From the NCBI GenBank assembly GCA_902780305.1, contig CACZFB010000011.1:62001-126000 (forward strand): a stretch of 64,000 bases of DNA, read 5' to 3'. This document shows, in pieces, positions 1 through 7,052 of this stretch. The stretch comes from an uncultured Coriobacteriaceae bacterium (GTDB lineage: Bacteria > Actinomycetota > Coriobacteriia > Coriobacteriales > Atopobiaceae). The notes below the pieces were generated by a model. It was not told the DNA's origin. It worked only from the letters and a program-made list of their open reading frames with translations, and made no database searches. A program made the translations under genes and the position numbers. Numbering within the stretch: position 1 is the first letter of the stretch; each line of letters starts with the position of its first letter.

Positions 1-429
1 GTCGTTCATGCGGTTGCACACGGTCCCCAGGATTCCGCAGCTCATGCCGGCCGAGCGCAGCAGGTGTTCGACGAGCATGGCGACGGTCGTCTTGCCGGCG
101 GTCCCCGTGACACCTGCTACCTGCATGTGCTTCGAGGCATTGCCAAAGAGGTTTGCCGACGCCAACGCAAGGGCATCGCGCGCATCGTGTACGACGACCT
201 GCGGAATCGCCAGGTCGAGCTCCCGCTCGACGACGAGCGCGGCGGCGCCCCTGCCTGCAGCATCGGCCGCGAAGTCGTGTCCGTCGTATGCCGCGCCCGG
301 TACGCACACAAACAGCGATCCTGGCACCATGCGCCGCGAGTCGTACGCCACGTCCGTTACCACAAGATCCCTCGAAGCCCCTCGAACCAAGCGGCAGGCA
401 ATGCCGCGTAGCACCTCACCCAGTAACAT
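1..429 (-). CDS. murE: UDP-N-acetylmuramoyl-tripeptide synthetase MurE, N-terminal part (cut by window edge)
   Basis: Cytoplasmic Mur ligase that adds the third amino acid (meso-DAP or Lys) to UDP-MurNAc-Ala-Glu in peptidoglycan synthesis. Only the first 143 codons are in the window and the frame is open to base 1. The N-terminal domain shows the MurE signature YDSRRMVPGSLFVCVPG near residue 30. The central domain starts with the P-loop GVTGTAGKTTVAML, where most MurE proteins have GTNGKT, so Asn is replaced by Ala. The ATG at 429 has AAGGTG about 8 nt upstream. MurE rather than MurF or MurC is inferred from these motifs; which residue is added cannot be told because the DNPR/specificity region lies outside. 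Confidence 0.82.
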   Translation of the reverse strand, partial: MLLGEVLRGIACRLVRGASRDLVVTDVAYDSRRMVPGSLFVCVPGAAYDGHDFAADAAGRGAAALVVERELDLAIPQVVVHDARDALALASANLFGNASKHMQVAGVTGTAGKTTVAMLVEHLLRSAGMSCGILGTVCNRMND

Positions 430-492
430 GCGTCACCTTACCCTCTCTGTATGCCAGGACGTACGAATGAAATGAGGCCGTTTTCACGGGCT

Positions 493-565
493 GGACAAAG
501 GGGACAGTCCCCTGTGTCCAGGGGACTGTCCCCTTTGTCCGGGGGACTGTCCCCTTTGTACCACC
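493..565. repeat. Palindromic repeat family (a), three units
   Basis: Three copies of the GGGGACAGTCCCC/GGGGACTGTCCCC palindrome separated by GGACAAAG or TGTCC linkers, ending in GTACCACC. It lies between the divergent-side flank of murE and the 3' end of the C39-like gene. Same family as at 18578, 24477, 31937, 33303 and 53354. Confidence 0.9.
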
Positions 566-612
566 CGGGCGGGCCGGGCGTGGCCACCTCGCAACCTTGT
601 CATTCGTGCGTC

Positions 613-1122
613 CTACTCTGCATGCCGAAACATGCGAATCTCGCAAACCTGTTTGTATGCGCTCAGCAATTGCTCTCCGCAAAGCGGGTCGTATACCACA
701 GCGTCGTCGTCCTGCATGTGCAAGAACGTCGTAAAATGCTGTTCCGCCAGCTTTCCGGGTACGGTTATCAGGCACGGCTGGCCTTGGTCCGCCAGCTGTG
801 CCAGAGTGGGCTTGGAAAAAGGCACGGCCCCCAGGTATTCCAGCGGATACAGGCGACCGATGGCCTCAAGGTCCAAGTCGGCCGCCGAGGAGAACGCACC
901 GCAATCGATGAGCCGCTGGTTCAGAATCCAGGGATTGAACCGCTCCTCGTCGAGCTCCGTCTCGGTCGAGCAGTGCAGGAGCATGACGGCCAGGGCGCAA
1001 ACCAGACAGCCGCAATCCGCAAAGTAATGGTACTCGGCGTCAGGAAAGAACGTGGCCGGCCATGCCTCGCACGCGTTGAGAAACGCGTCATCCTGTCGCC
1101 ATGTGGCGTACGTTCGTTCCAT
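613..1122 (-). CDS. Peptidase C39-like protein, function unknown
   Basis: 169 aa, no signal peptide or membrane segment. CGCLVCALAVMLLH near residue 38 resembles the Cys-containing helix of C39-like papain-fold proteins. HFTTFLHMQDDDAVVYDP towards the C-terminus supplies the expected His and Asp. A Cys-His-Asp cysteine protease or an inactive relative is therefore possible; substrate unknown. The gene begins 9 nt after the stop of the MATE-fusion gene, and its GAGG ribosome site overlaps that stop, so the two are probably co-transcribed. No transporter with a C39 domain is adjacent, so this is not an obvious bacteriocin-processing module. Confidence 0.7.
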   Translation of the reverse strand: MERTYATWRQDDAFLNACEAWPATFFPDAEYHYFADCGCLVCALAVMLLHCSTETELDEERFNPWILNQRLIDCGAFSSAADLDLEAIGRLYPLEYLGAVPFSKPTLAQLADQGQPCLITVPGKLAEQHFTTFLHMQDDDAVVYDPLCGEQLLSAYKQVCEIRMFRHAE

Positions 1123-1131
1123 GCATCATCC

Positions 1132-2919
1132 TCACGTCGTCGTCGACGGCTCCTGCATCGCGGCGGGCATCGCGAGCAGCGACATACGGTTGAGGTCCAA
1201 AACCCTGTCGTAGGTCACGTCCTTGGTAAACCCAAGCATGATCGACGTCTCGAAGCCCCCTGGTTCGCGCCAGCTGAGCTTGGCGACGTCCGCGAGCGGG
1301 TTGTAAGGCGCGCCGGCATCGGTGATTGCAATCAGCACGCCGTCATCCTCTTTGTCCAGCAGCACGTCCGCCTCGACCAGGGAATCGGGATTGCGCTGCG
1401 CGATGTAACTCATGCTGTCTTCCACCAGCAGCGATGCCCTGGCACAAAATGCCGCAGGATACGCAAGATCGCTCAGCGTCTTGGTCACGGCTCTGCTCAT
1501 AATGCCAATCTGGCTTGGTTCCAACCCCAAGGAGTACTCCGCGATCGCCTCGGGATTGCGCTCTGGCACGAACCAGTGCTCATCGCGCACCAACAGGAAG
1601 ACCAGGACCAGCACACATGCCCATGTTGCAACGATGTATGCCACGAAGAGCCCCTGCGGTCCTACGACGTACCCAAAGGCGGACGAGACAATAACCAGGC
1701 AGTGCTGGAGCAGCACGAGCTTGCTCGTCAGGCCCAACTGGTTTACGACGGGCAAATAGACGGTGGTGACCTCCATGGCGGCAATGGCGGGAAAGGCCAG
1801 GCATCCAATGCGCAAACACCGTGCGCACAGCGGTCGGAGCGCCTCGTCCACGCTGTAGGCCATGGCAATCGGGTGAGCAAGGAGCAGCGTAAAGAGTATG
1901 AACCCAACCGACACCATCAGCACGATTTGCAATCCCTCCCTTGCCGCGTATCGCACGCCGGCGTAGTCCTTCTGGCCAAAGAGCAGGCCCGCGTGGACGG
2001 ATACGCTGGCAGAGACGCCATTGCTCGCGGCGTACACTACCCCGCGCAGCGACTTGTACACGGCCCAGATCGCGAGTCCTGCCGCGCCGCCCGCAACGCC
2101 CATGGCTGCGGTCTGCGCACCAAGTGCCACGCTGTCCATCGCCTCGTCCAGGGCCGCGGTGCCGCCCAGCCGCACGTCTCGTCCCACATAGGCGAGCAGC
2201 TCCTCGGGCTTCGAGACAACCGAGAAGTCGGGCGAGACCGTTCGCTTGTTGTTCCAAAAGTGACTGAGGGTAATGGTGTACCCAATTGCGGTGCTCAGTA
2301 CCGAAGCCCATGCCAGGCCGGACACGCCCAGCCCGAGGACCGACACCATCAGGATGTCGCCCAGAATGTTTGCCACGTTCGTCACGATGCTGCGCTTGGA
2401 GAACAGCCTCGCCCGTCCGTCAATGCGGAAGGCTCGCTCAATGCACAGGAGGGCCTCGAAGAGGGGAGACGTAATGAACAGAGGCACCGTGTAGTCGATT
2501 ACCATGTCCACCAGGGGGTCGTCGCCCATCATCGCTTGGAACAGCGGACGCTCAACGAGGAGGAGCAAAGCGAACACGAGCACATAGACGACGAGCACCG
2601 TCACGAGTATTGCGCCAAAGATTCGGTTGGCTCGCCGCCGGTCGCCCTCGCCAATCGCCTGAACCATGAGTTTGTCGATGCCAAATCCCAACAGACAGTG
2701 CAGAATCTGGTCTATGGCAAGTATTGGTCCCGCAGCGGCGATTGCCGCCAGCGCGTCTTGGCCAATGCTGATGCCAGCGACCAGCGAGTCTATAATGACC
2801 ACGGTCGCCGCGCATACGGTGCTTACCAGATACGTCACAGCCATCTTCTTCGTGGCGCTCGCGATGAGCGATGGCTTGCGAATCACTCCGTCGGTCTGTT
2901 CTGCCTGTGCGATGTCCAC
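1132..2919 (-). CDS. MATE-family transporter with C-terminal RsbW/HATPase-like domain
   Basis: 595 aa. Residues 15-450 form a 12-helix MATE (NorM/DinF-like) exporter. The 142-residue tail is not membranous and carries VEDSMSYIAQRN (like the ATPase N box) followed by ITDAGAPYNPLADV (like the D-x-G-x-P-F-N-P G1 box of RsbW/SpoIIAB serine-kinase ATPases). An efflux pump fused to a GHKL-type module is therefore inferred. The GTG start at 2919 is chosen because GAGGAGG lies 5 nt upstream; a longer open frame to 3174 runs back into pgeF and lacks a ribosome site. Its start is 13 nt from the pgeF stop, so pgeF, this gene and the C39-like gene look like one operon. Transported substrate unknown. Confidence 0.85.
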   Translation of the reverse strand: MDIAQAEQTDGVIRKPSLIASATKKMAVTYLVSTVCAATVVIIDSLVAGISIGQDALAAIAAAGPILAIDQILHCLLGFGIDKLMVQAIGEGDRRRANRIFGAILVTVLVVYVLVFALLLLVERPLFQAMMGDDPLVDMVIDYTVPLFITSPLFEALLCIERAFRIDGRARLFSKRSIVTNVANILGDILMVSVLGLGVSGLAWASVLSTAIGYTITLSHFWNNKRTVSPDFSVVSKPEELLAYVGRDVRLGGTAALDEAMDSVALGAQTAAMGVAGGAAGLAIWAVYKSLRGVVYAASNGVSASVSVHAGLLFGQKDYAGVRYAAREGLQIVLMVSVGFILFTLLLAHPIAMAYSVDEALRPLCARCLRIGCLAFPAIAAMEVTTVYLPVVNQLGLTSKLVLLQHCLVIVSSAFGYVVGPQGLFVAYIVATWACVLVLVFLLVRDEHWFVPERNPEAIAEYSLGLEPSQIGIMSRAVTKTLSDLAYPAAFCARASLLVEDSMSYIAQRNPDSLVEADVLLDKEDDGVLIAITDAGAPYNPLADVAKLSWREPGGFETSIMLGFTKDVTYDRVLDLNRMSLLAMPAAMQEPSTTT

Positions 2920-2932
2920 GTGTGCCTCCTCG

Positions 2933-3697
2933 CTAGACAAGCATGATTCCCGAATGCATCTGTTGGTGTGCGGCAAGGAGTTTGCCTGACCTCCTACAGG
3001 ATGGATAGGCCTTGGACTCAAACGTGCATATCCCCGTGTCGTGAATCCGCTCGGGTTGCACGCCTGAGTGCCGCAATTCCAGGGTGACCGCCGCCCTGAG
3101 GTCAAGCAGGGACTTCCCGTCCCGTCCTGCGCCAAAGATCTGAGCGACCTCGGTCTTCGAGAAGCGCGTGGCAAATGCTTCCATCAGCTCGTCGCCCACC
3201 TCGTAGCAGCGCTTGCAGATGGCTGGCCCAAAGGCGGCGACCACGTGCTGTGGGTTGACGCCAAAGCGATCGGCCATTACCCCTACGGTGCCCGATGCAA
3301 TTCCGTTGCAGATGCCCCGCCACCCGCAATGGGCGATTGCCGCAACGTGGTGCTGCGGGTCGTACAGGAAGAGCGGCAGGCAGTCGGCCGTAAGAATGCA
3401 GAGCATGGTGCGGGGAAGCGCCGTCACCATGGCGTCGTACGTGCCGATTCGGCTGGGTATGTCGCTGACGTTAATTCGCGTTAGTGTCTGAGCGACAACG
3501 CTGGTAATGGCGAGGACGGTGCCCGAATGCGTTTCGTACGCATAGGTCAGCTGGTCTATGGGCGTCCCAAGATACGCCTGCAATGCCTTCCGTCGATCCT
3601 CAGACGGGGGCAATCCGGCATACCGCGACCAATCCGAGCTGTTGGTGTAGACCGTCCTTACGGGGTATCGGTCGTCAAGAAAGCCGATTGATTCCAC
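2933..3697 (-). CDS. pgeF: PgeF / YfiH laccase-domain protein (purine nucleoside phosphorylase-like, multicopper-oxidase fold)
   Basis: 254 aa, the usual length for the family. It shows the metal-site motifs TADCLPLFLYD, IAHCGWRG and FGPAICKRCYEV. Family members act on nucleosides (adenosine/inosine phosphorolysis or deamination), and E. coli PgeF/YfiH has been linked to peptidoglycan amino-acid editing. Start GTG 3697 has GGAGAGG 3 nt upstream and overlaps the end of the asparagine synthetase gene by 23 nt, implying translational coupling. The longer frame upstream is the other gene read out of phase. Confidence 0.85.
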   Translation of the reverse strand: MESIGFLDDRYPVRTVYTNSSDWSRYAGLPPSEDRRKALQAYLGTPIDQLTYAYETHSGTVLAITSVVAQTLTRINVSDIPSRIGTYDAMVTALPRTMLCILTADCLPLFLYDPQHHVAAIAHCGWRGICNGIASGTVGVMADRFGVNPQHVVAAFGPAICKRCYEVGDELMEAFATRFSKTEVAQIFGAGRDGKSLLDLRAAVTLELRHSGVQPERIHDTGICTFESKAYPSCRRSGKLLAAHQQMHSGIMLV

Positions 3698-4817
3698 GAT
3701 CCTCTCCGTTCTTGGTCTGCATCCATCGGATGAGCGCGAACATCTCCCAGAGTTGCTTCCACACGCCATCGTCCTGCTGGGAATAGAACGCCTCCAGGAC
3801 TGACGGCACGTCCACACACGCAAGGACGTCACGCGCCAGTGCCCCGGTGAGCGTCTTGGTAATCTGCTCCTCAAACGGCCTCGTGCGCATCCACGTGCGC
3901 ACGGGCACAGGAAATCCCCGCTTTGCGCGGAAGGCGATCGTGTGCCCGACGTAGCGCTGCGCCGCCTCGCGAAAGAGCAGCTTGCCCGCCTGCCGGTTGG
4001 CCTTGAGGTCGATGGGCAGTGAAAGCGCGAAGTCGAGCAGATCCTGTCTCATGTAGGGCGTGCGGATGGTGATTCCGGCGCCTTGCGCGGCGGCATCCAC
4101 GTTGGGAAGGATGTTTCCCCACATCCACACCGTGAGGTCGAAGGCATTCATCCTGTAGAAGCCATTGCCGCCGTAGCTGGGCAGTTCCGGAACTGTCCCG
4201 ATGTCCAGTATGGTGTTGGCGTGCAGCCAAAAGTCCGCATGCGGGTGCTCAAAATAGCTGTTGTAGCAGGGGTAACCGCAAAACAGCTCGTCTGGGCCCT
4301 CACCCGAGCATACCACGTCCGCGTGCCGGGCGGCCTCCTTGCCGGCAAGGAAGAGGGCGATGTAGGAGGCGTCGCCGGTGGGAGACGTGCGGTGTGCCAG
4401 TGCCTCGTCCACGGCATCGAGGTATTGGGAGGGACCGATTCGCACCACATGATGCTCACTGCCCAGCTCCTTGGCCGCCTCAAGCGCCAGCTCCGACTCG
4501 CTAAACTGCGCCTCGTCGTACGCCACCGAGAAGGTCTTCTTCGCGCGAATCCCAAAGGCGATGAGGGAGGAGTCGACACCCGATGACAAAAACGCGGCGT
4601 CGCAACCCTGCCGTGCCTCCGCAAGCATGGCACTCAGGATATCCAGTAGCTCTTCCAGGTACGCTTCTTTGCTGCGACCGTCAACGACGTTAAAGCGAAT
4701 GGGGGGAGCAGATGTCGCGTCCTCGCCCGCGAGCAGCGAGAAGTCCGGCACATACGAGAATCGCAGATAGTGTTCCAACGCACGGGAGTCCAACTGGCGC
4801 CGCGTCTCGTGAGCCAT
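3675..4817 (-). CDS. Asparagine synthetase-type ATP-pyrophosphatase lacking the glutaminase domain
   Basis: 380 aa. Contains the PP-loop FLSSGVDSSLIAFG (about residues 76-89) and GEGPDELFCGY of class B asparagine synthetases. Only a vestige of the N-terminal Ntn glutaminase remains (ALEHYLRFSYVP near residue 14), with no Cys2 nucleophile, so glutamine cannot be the direct nitrogen source. It may use ammonia or a partner amidase, or adenylate another carboxylate. Start ATG 4817 has GGAGG 6 nt upstream. First gene of the probable minus-strand operon with pgeF. Confidence 0.85.
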   Translation of the reverse strand: MAHETRRQLDSRALEHYLRFSYVPDFSLLAGEDATSAPPIRFNVVDGRSKEAYLEELLDILSAMLAEARQGCDAAFLSSGVDSSLIAFGIRAKKTFSVAYDEAQFSESELALEAAKELGSEHHVVRIGPSQYLDAVDEALAHRTSPTGDASYIALFLAGKEAARHADVVCSGEGPDELFCGYPCYNSYFEHPHADFWLHANTILDIGTVPELPSYGGNGFYRMNAFDLTVWMWGNILPNVDAAAQGAGITIRTPYMRQDLLDFALSLPIDLKANRQAGKLLFREAAQRYVGHTIAFRAKRGFPVPVRTWMRTRPFEEQITKTLTGALARDVLACVDVPSVLEAFYSQQDDGVWKQLWEMFALIRWMQTKNGEDRGINRLS

Positions 4818-4875
4818 ACTTCCCTCCGTGTTCGGCAACCATACCACTTGCTTGGACAGTATTATAAGGGAGCAT

Positions 4876-4900
4876 ATCGAAGGGGGTAACCCCCTTCGAT
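4876..4900. repeat. Palindromic repeat family (b), single perfect hairpin
   Basis: ATCGAAGGGGGT-A-ACCCCCTTCGAT, a perfect 12-bp inverted repeat in the 107-bp gap between the asparagine synthetase start and the DUF4349 gene end. Could also act as a transcription terminator, although no T-run follows. Confidence 0.8.
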
Positions 4901-4924
4901 AGGCGGCGGCGCCACTAGGCACGA

Positions 4925-5872
4925 CTACTTCTCTAGCGGATTCGTCGGAGCACCCGGCTCGTCAGGCTCAGCCCGCTTCTTGCGCCGTGCCTTGCTGCGA
5001 CGCACCACCAGAACGACGATGACCGCGATGAGTCCCGCGATCACGAGCAGGGGCAGGACGTGAATGAGGAACAGGAGCAGGTACCCAAAGGCTGCCGCGA
5101 TGCTGGACGGAATCATAACGAATGCGTCCTGAATCTCCTGCCACAGCGCGGCGTTGCCGCCTTGGTCCGAGAGGGCCGTATCCTCGGATAGCGTGATGTT
5201 CAACTGCGAGTAGGCCACGTCCTCGTCGATTTGCGACTTGGTGTTCTCCAGGCTCTTTATCTCGTCGAGCAGCTGGAACATGCGGTCCGTGTAGACGAGG
5301 CGGGTCTCGGGGTCGTTCGTCTCCTTTACCGTTTGCTCGTAGAAGTCGTATTCCTGCTTGAGCAGCTCAATGCGACGCTCGCTGTCGTTGTACTCCTTGG
5401 TCCTGTCCGTGGCATAGACGTTGCTCGAGGTCACCTTTACGGAGCCCATCTCGCTTATGGACTTTACGAGGTCCTTGAGGCCTTTGGAGGCAACGCGAAC
5501 GGTAAGCTGGCGTGTGCGCGTGGTGTGTCGCGACGTGTCGGTTTGCTGTGTGTTGTCGCCAAAGGTGATTGCCCCGGCCTCCTTGAGCTTGGCGTCGATC
5601 TCCTCGCTCGCCTTGTCGAACTCACGCGTGGAGAGCGAGACATCAGCCGTGTACACCATCTTTTCGGGGGCGTCGAGTTGCGCCGTGGGCGCGCTGGGGT
5701 CGTTCGACGCGTCCTTGCTCGCAACGTCGCCATCCTCCACGGCGTTGCGCGCCGCGTCGCCCGACTCTGCCGAGCCGAGGCTAGGTGACGAGGCCGCGTT
5801 GCCGCAGCCCGCAACGACCATCGCCAGCAGGAGCGCGAGAAACACGTTGAGAATCTTGTTGCGTCCGTGCAT
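4925..5872 (-). CDS. DUF4349 membrane-anchored lipoprotein
   Basis: 315 aa. Residues 1-22 are a lipoprotein signal with lipobox VVAGC, Cys23 being the predicted lipidated residue. A Ser/Asp/Ala-rich linker is followed by the DUF4349 core (MVYTADVSLSTREFDKASEEI), a coiled-coil stretch (YNDSERRIELLKQEYDFYEQ) and a C-terminal transmembrane helix with a basic tail (VVRRSKARRKKR). The protein is thus probably held at both ends with the coiled coil outside. Function of DUF4349 is unknown. Start ATG 5872 with AGGAAGG upstream; the frame is open further but runs through the YaiI gene. Confidence 0.88.
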   Translation of the reverse strand: MHGRNKILNVFLALLLAMVVAGCGNAASSPSLGSAESGDAARNAVEDGDVASKDASNDPSAPTAQLDAPEKMVYTADVSLSTREFDKASEEIDAKLKEAGAITFGDNTQQTDTSRHTTRTRQLTVRVASKGLKDLVKSISEMGSVKVTSSNVYATDRTKEYNDSERRIELLKQEYDFYEQTVKETNDPETRLVYTDRMFQLLDEIKSLENTKSQIDEDVAYSQLNITLSEDTALSDQGGNAALWQEIQDAFVMIPSSIAAAFGYLLLFLIHVLPLLVIAGLIAVIVVLVVRRSKARRKKRAEPDEPGAPTNPLEK

Positions 5873-5901
5873 GCTGGCCTTCCTTTCCGATCGGCTGTCT
5901 T

Positions 5902-6408
5902 CTAGCATGGGTTGTCCTGTGCCTGTTTTAGCAGCTGCACGAGCGTGCGGGTAAACCGCTCGCGGTCTTCGTCGGTGAACGGCTGGTGCTTGGCCACCTG
6001 GGGCTTGCCTCGACGTCGCTTGGAGCGCAGCTCTTGCTTCGTTGCGTGGCGCACGAGCATGAGCGCGTCGATGGTGCGCTGGTCGTATACGCGTCCCCGC
6101 GGGTCGATTGCCTCGCAGCCGCGTCCGAGTGCCATGGAGGCGAGTCCAAAGTCCTGCGTCACGACCACGTCTCCCGGCTCGAGCTCGCACACGATGGCAA
6201 AGTCCGCGGCGTCGGCGCCCTGGGCGACCACAAGCGTTCGCACCCAAAAGCCCTTCCGGGGCTCTTGGGGGTCACCGCGTCGCACGTGGCGGGTGAGGTT
6301 GTGGCCGCTGTCGCCGGCGATCACGCAGGGAATGGCCAGCTTGCGCGCGCACGAAAGTGCCTCCTTCGTGACGGGACAGGCGTCGGCATCGATAAACAGG
6401 GTGGGCAT
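5902..6408 (-). CDS. YaiI/YqxD family protein (UPF0178, DUF188)
   Basis: 168 aa. The N-terminus carries the family signature FIDADACPVTKE, followed by VTQDFGLASMAL and a basic C-terminal region (RSKRRRGKPQ). The family has a PIN-like fold and acidic residues suggesting a nuclease, but no reaction is established. Start ATG 6408 is preceded by GGAGGAA at 6 nt; the preceding in-frame ATG at 6462 lies in repeat sequence. Ends 29 nt before the DUF4349 gene, so probably co-transcribed with it. Confidence 0.88.
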   Translation of the reverse strand: MPTLFIDADACPVTKEALSCARKLAIPCVIAGDSGHNLTRHVRRGDPQEPRKGFWVRTLVVAQGADAADFAIVCELEPGDVVVTQDFGLASMALGRGCEAIDPRGRVYDQRTIDALMLVRHATKQELRSKRRRGKPQVAKHQPFTDEDRERFTRTLVQLLKQAQDNPC

Positions 6409-6461
6409 TGCGGTTCCTCCCGACGGGTGCGATGCCCACCATAGCGCATCCGTGCCCGCCA

Positions 6462-6522
6462 ATCAAAAGGGGTTACCCCCATTGATGGGTCGCGACCTCT
6501 CAATGGGGGAAACCCTTTTGAT
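6462..6522. repeat. Palindromic repeat family (b), two hairpin arms
   Basis: ATCAAAAGGGGTTACCCC followed by CATTGAT (6462-6486) and an inverted second copy (TCAATGGGGGAAACCC then TTTTGAT, 6500-6522). The whole 61 bp folds into a long hairpin between the divergent yaiI and HIRAN genes. Confidence 0.85.
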
Positions 6523-6609
6523 CGGCAGCCGTGCCAAGGGCGCCAATTTCTGTCCAAGGCGTCCTGTAGGATGGCCGCGAGGCAAGCCCAAGAAGAGAGA
6601 GGATCAGTC

Positions 6610-6939
6610 ATGTACGAGATGTCCAGAGAGTTCATGTCCACCCATGTGGCAGGGTTCGAGCATTGGTACGGCGCGGAGGTCGCGCACAAGTTGCGGCCGG
6701 GCAAGAAGCTCAAGCTGCGTCTCGAGCCGGACAACCCCTACGACCCCAATGCGGTTGCGGTGCTGTGCGGCAAGACGAAGATCGGCTACGTTCCACGTGC
6801 CAAGAACGGTATGTTGGCGTTTTTCATGCACTTTGGCTATGGCGAGATCTTCGAGGCGCGCGTGCAGTCGGTTGACTGGACCTGCCACCCCGAGCGCCAG
6901 GTACGCATGACCATCCGCGTGCGCGACGCACGGGCTTAG
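6610..6939 (+). CDS. HIRAN-domain protein
   Basis: 109 aa, essentially a lone HIRAN domain: THVAGFEHWYG at the start, LRLEPDNPYDPNAVAV in the middle and KIGYVPRAKNGMLAFFM. HIRAN domains (HIP116/Rad5 N-terminus) bind DNA 3' ends and occur in repair helicases or as single bacterial proteins. Start ATG 6610 is chosen over an upstream in-frame ATG because GAGAGGA lies at the right distance. It is followed after 113 nt, same strand, by a PLD-helicase, which suggests a DNA-processing role with it, though this is inference. Confidence 0.85.
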   Translation: MYEMSREFMSTHVAGFEHWYGAEVAHKLRPGKKLKLRLEPDNPYDPNAVAVLCGKTKIGYVPRAKNGMLAFFMHFGYGEIFEARVQSVDWTCHPERQVRMTIRVRDARA

Positions 6940-7052
6940 TACGGCGCGGATCCGTTCCTGGAGGCACACGATCCGGCTGTGGATCGGGGCATCGCGCCGC
7001 GCGTGCGCTTGCGTATCCTGGCAGGGAACATAAAACCTGTGAGGAGACGCCG

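Noticed and set aside
451..2946. Long plus-strand open frame (831 codons) opposite the C39-like and MATE genes
   Set aside because: Composition is Arg/His/Gln-rich, with no domain or ribosome site; it is the antisense of well-supported genes in GC-rich DNA.
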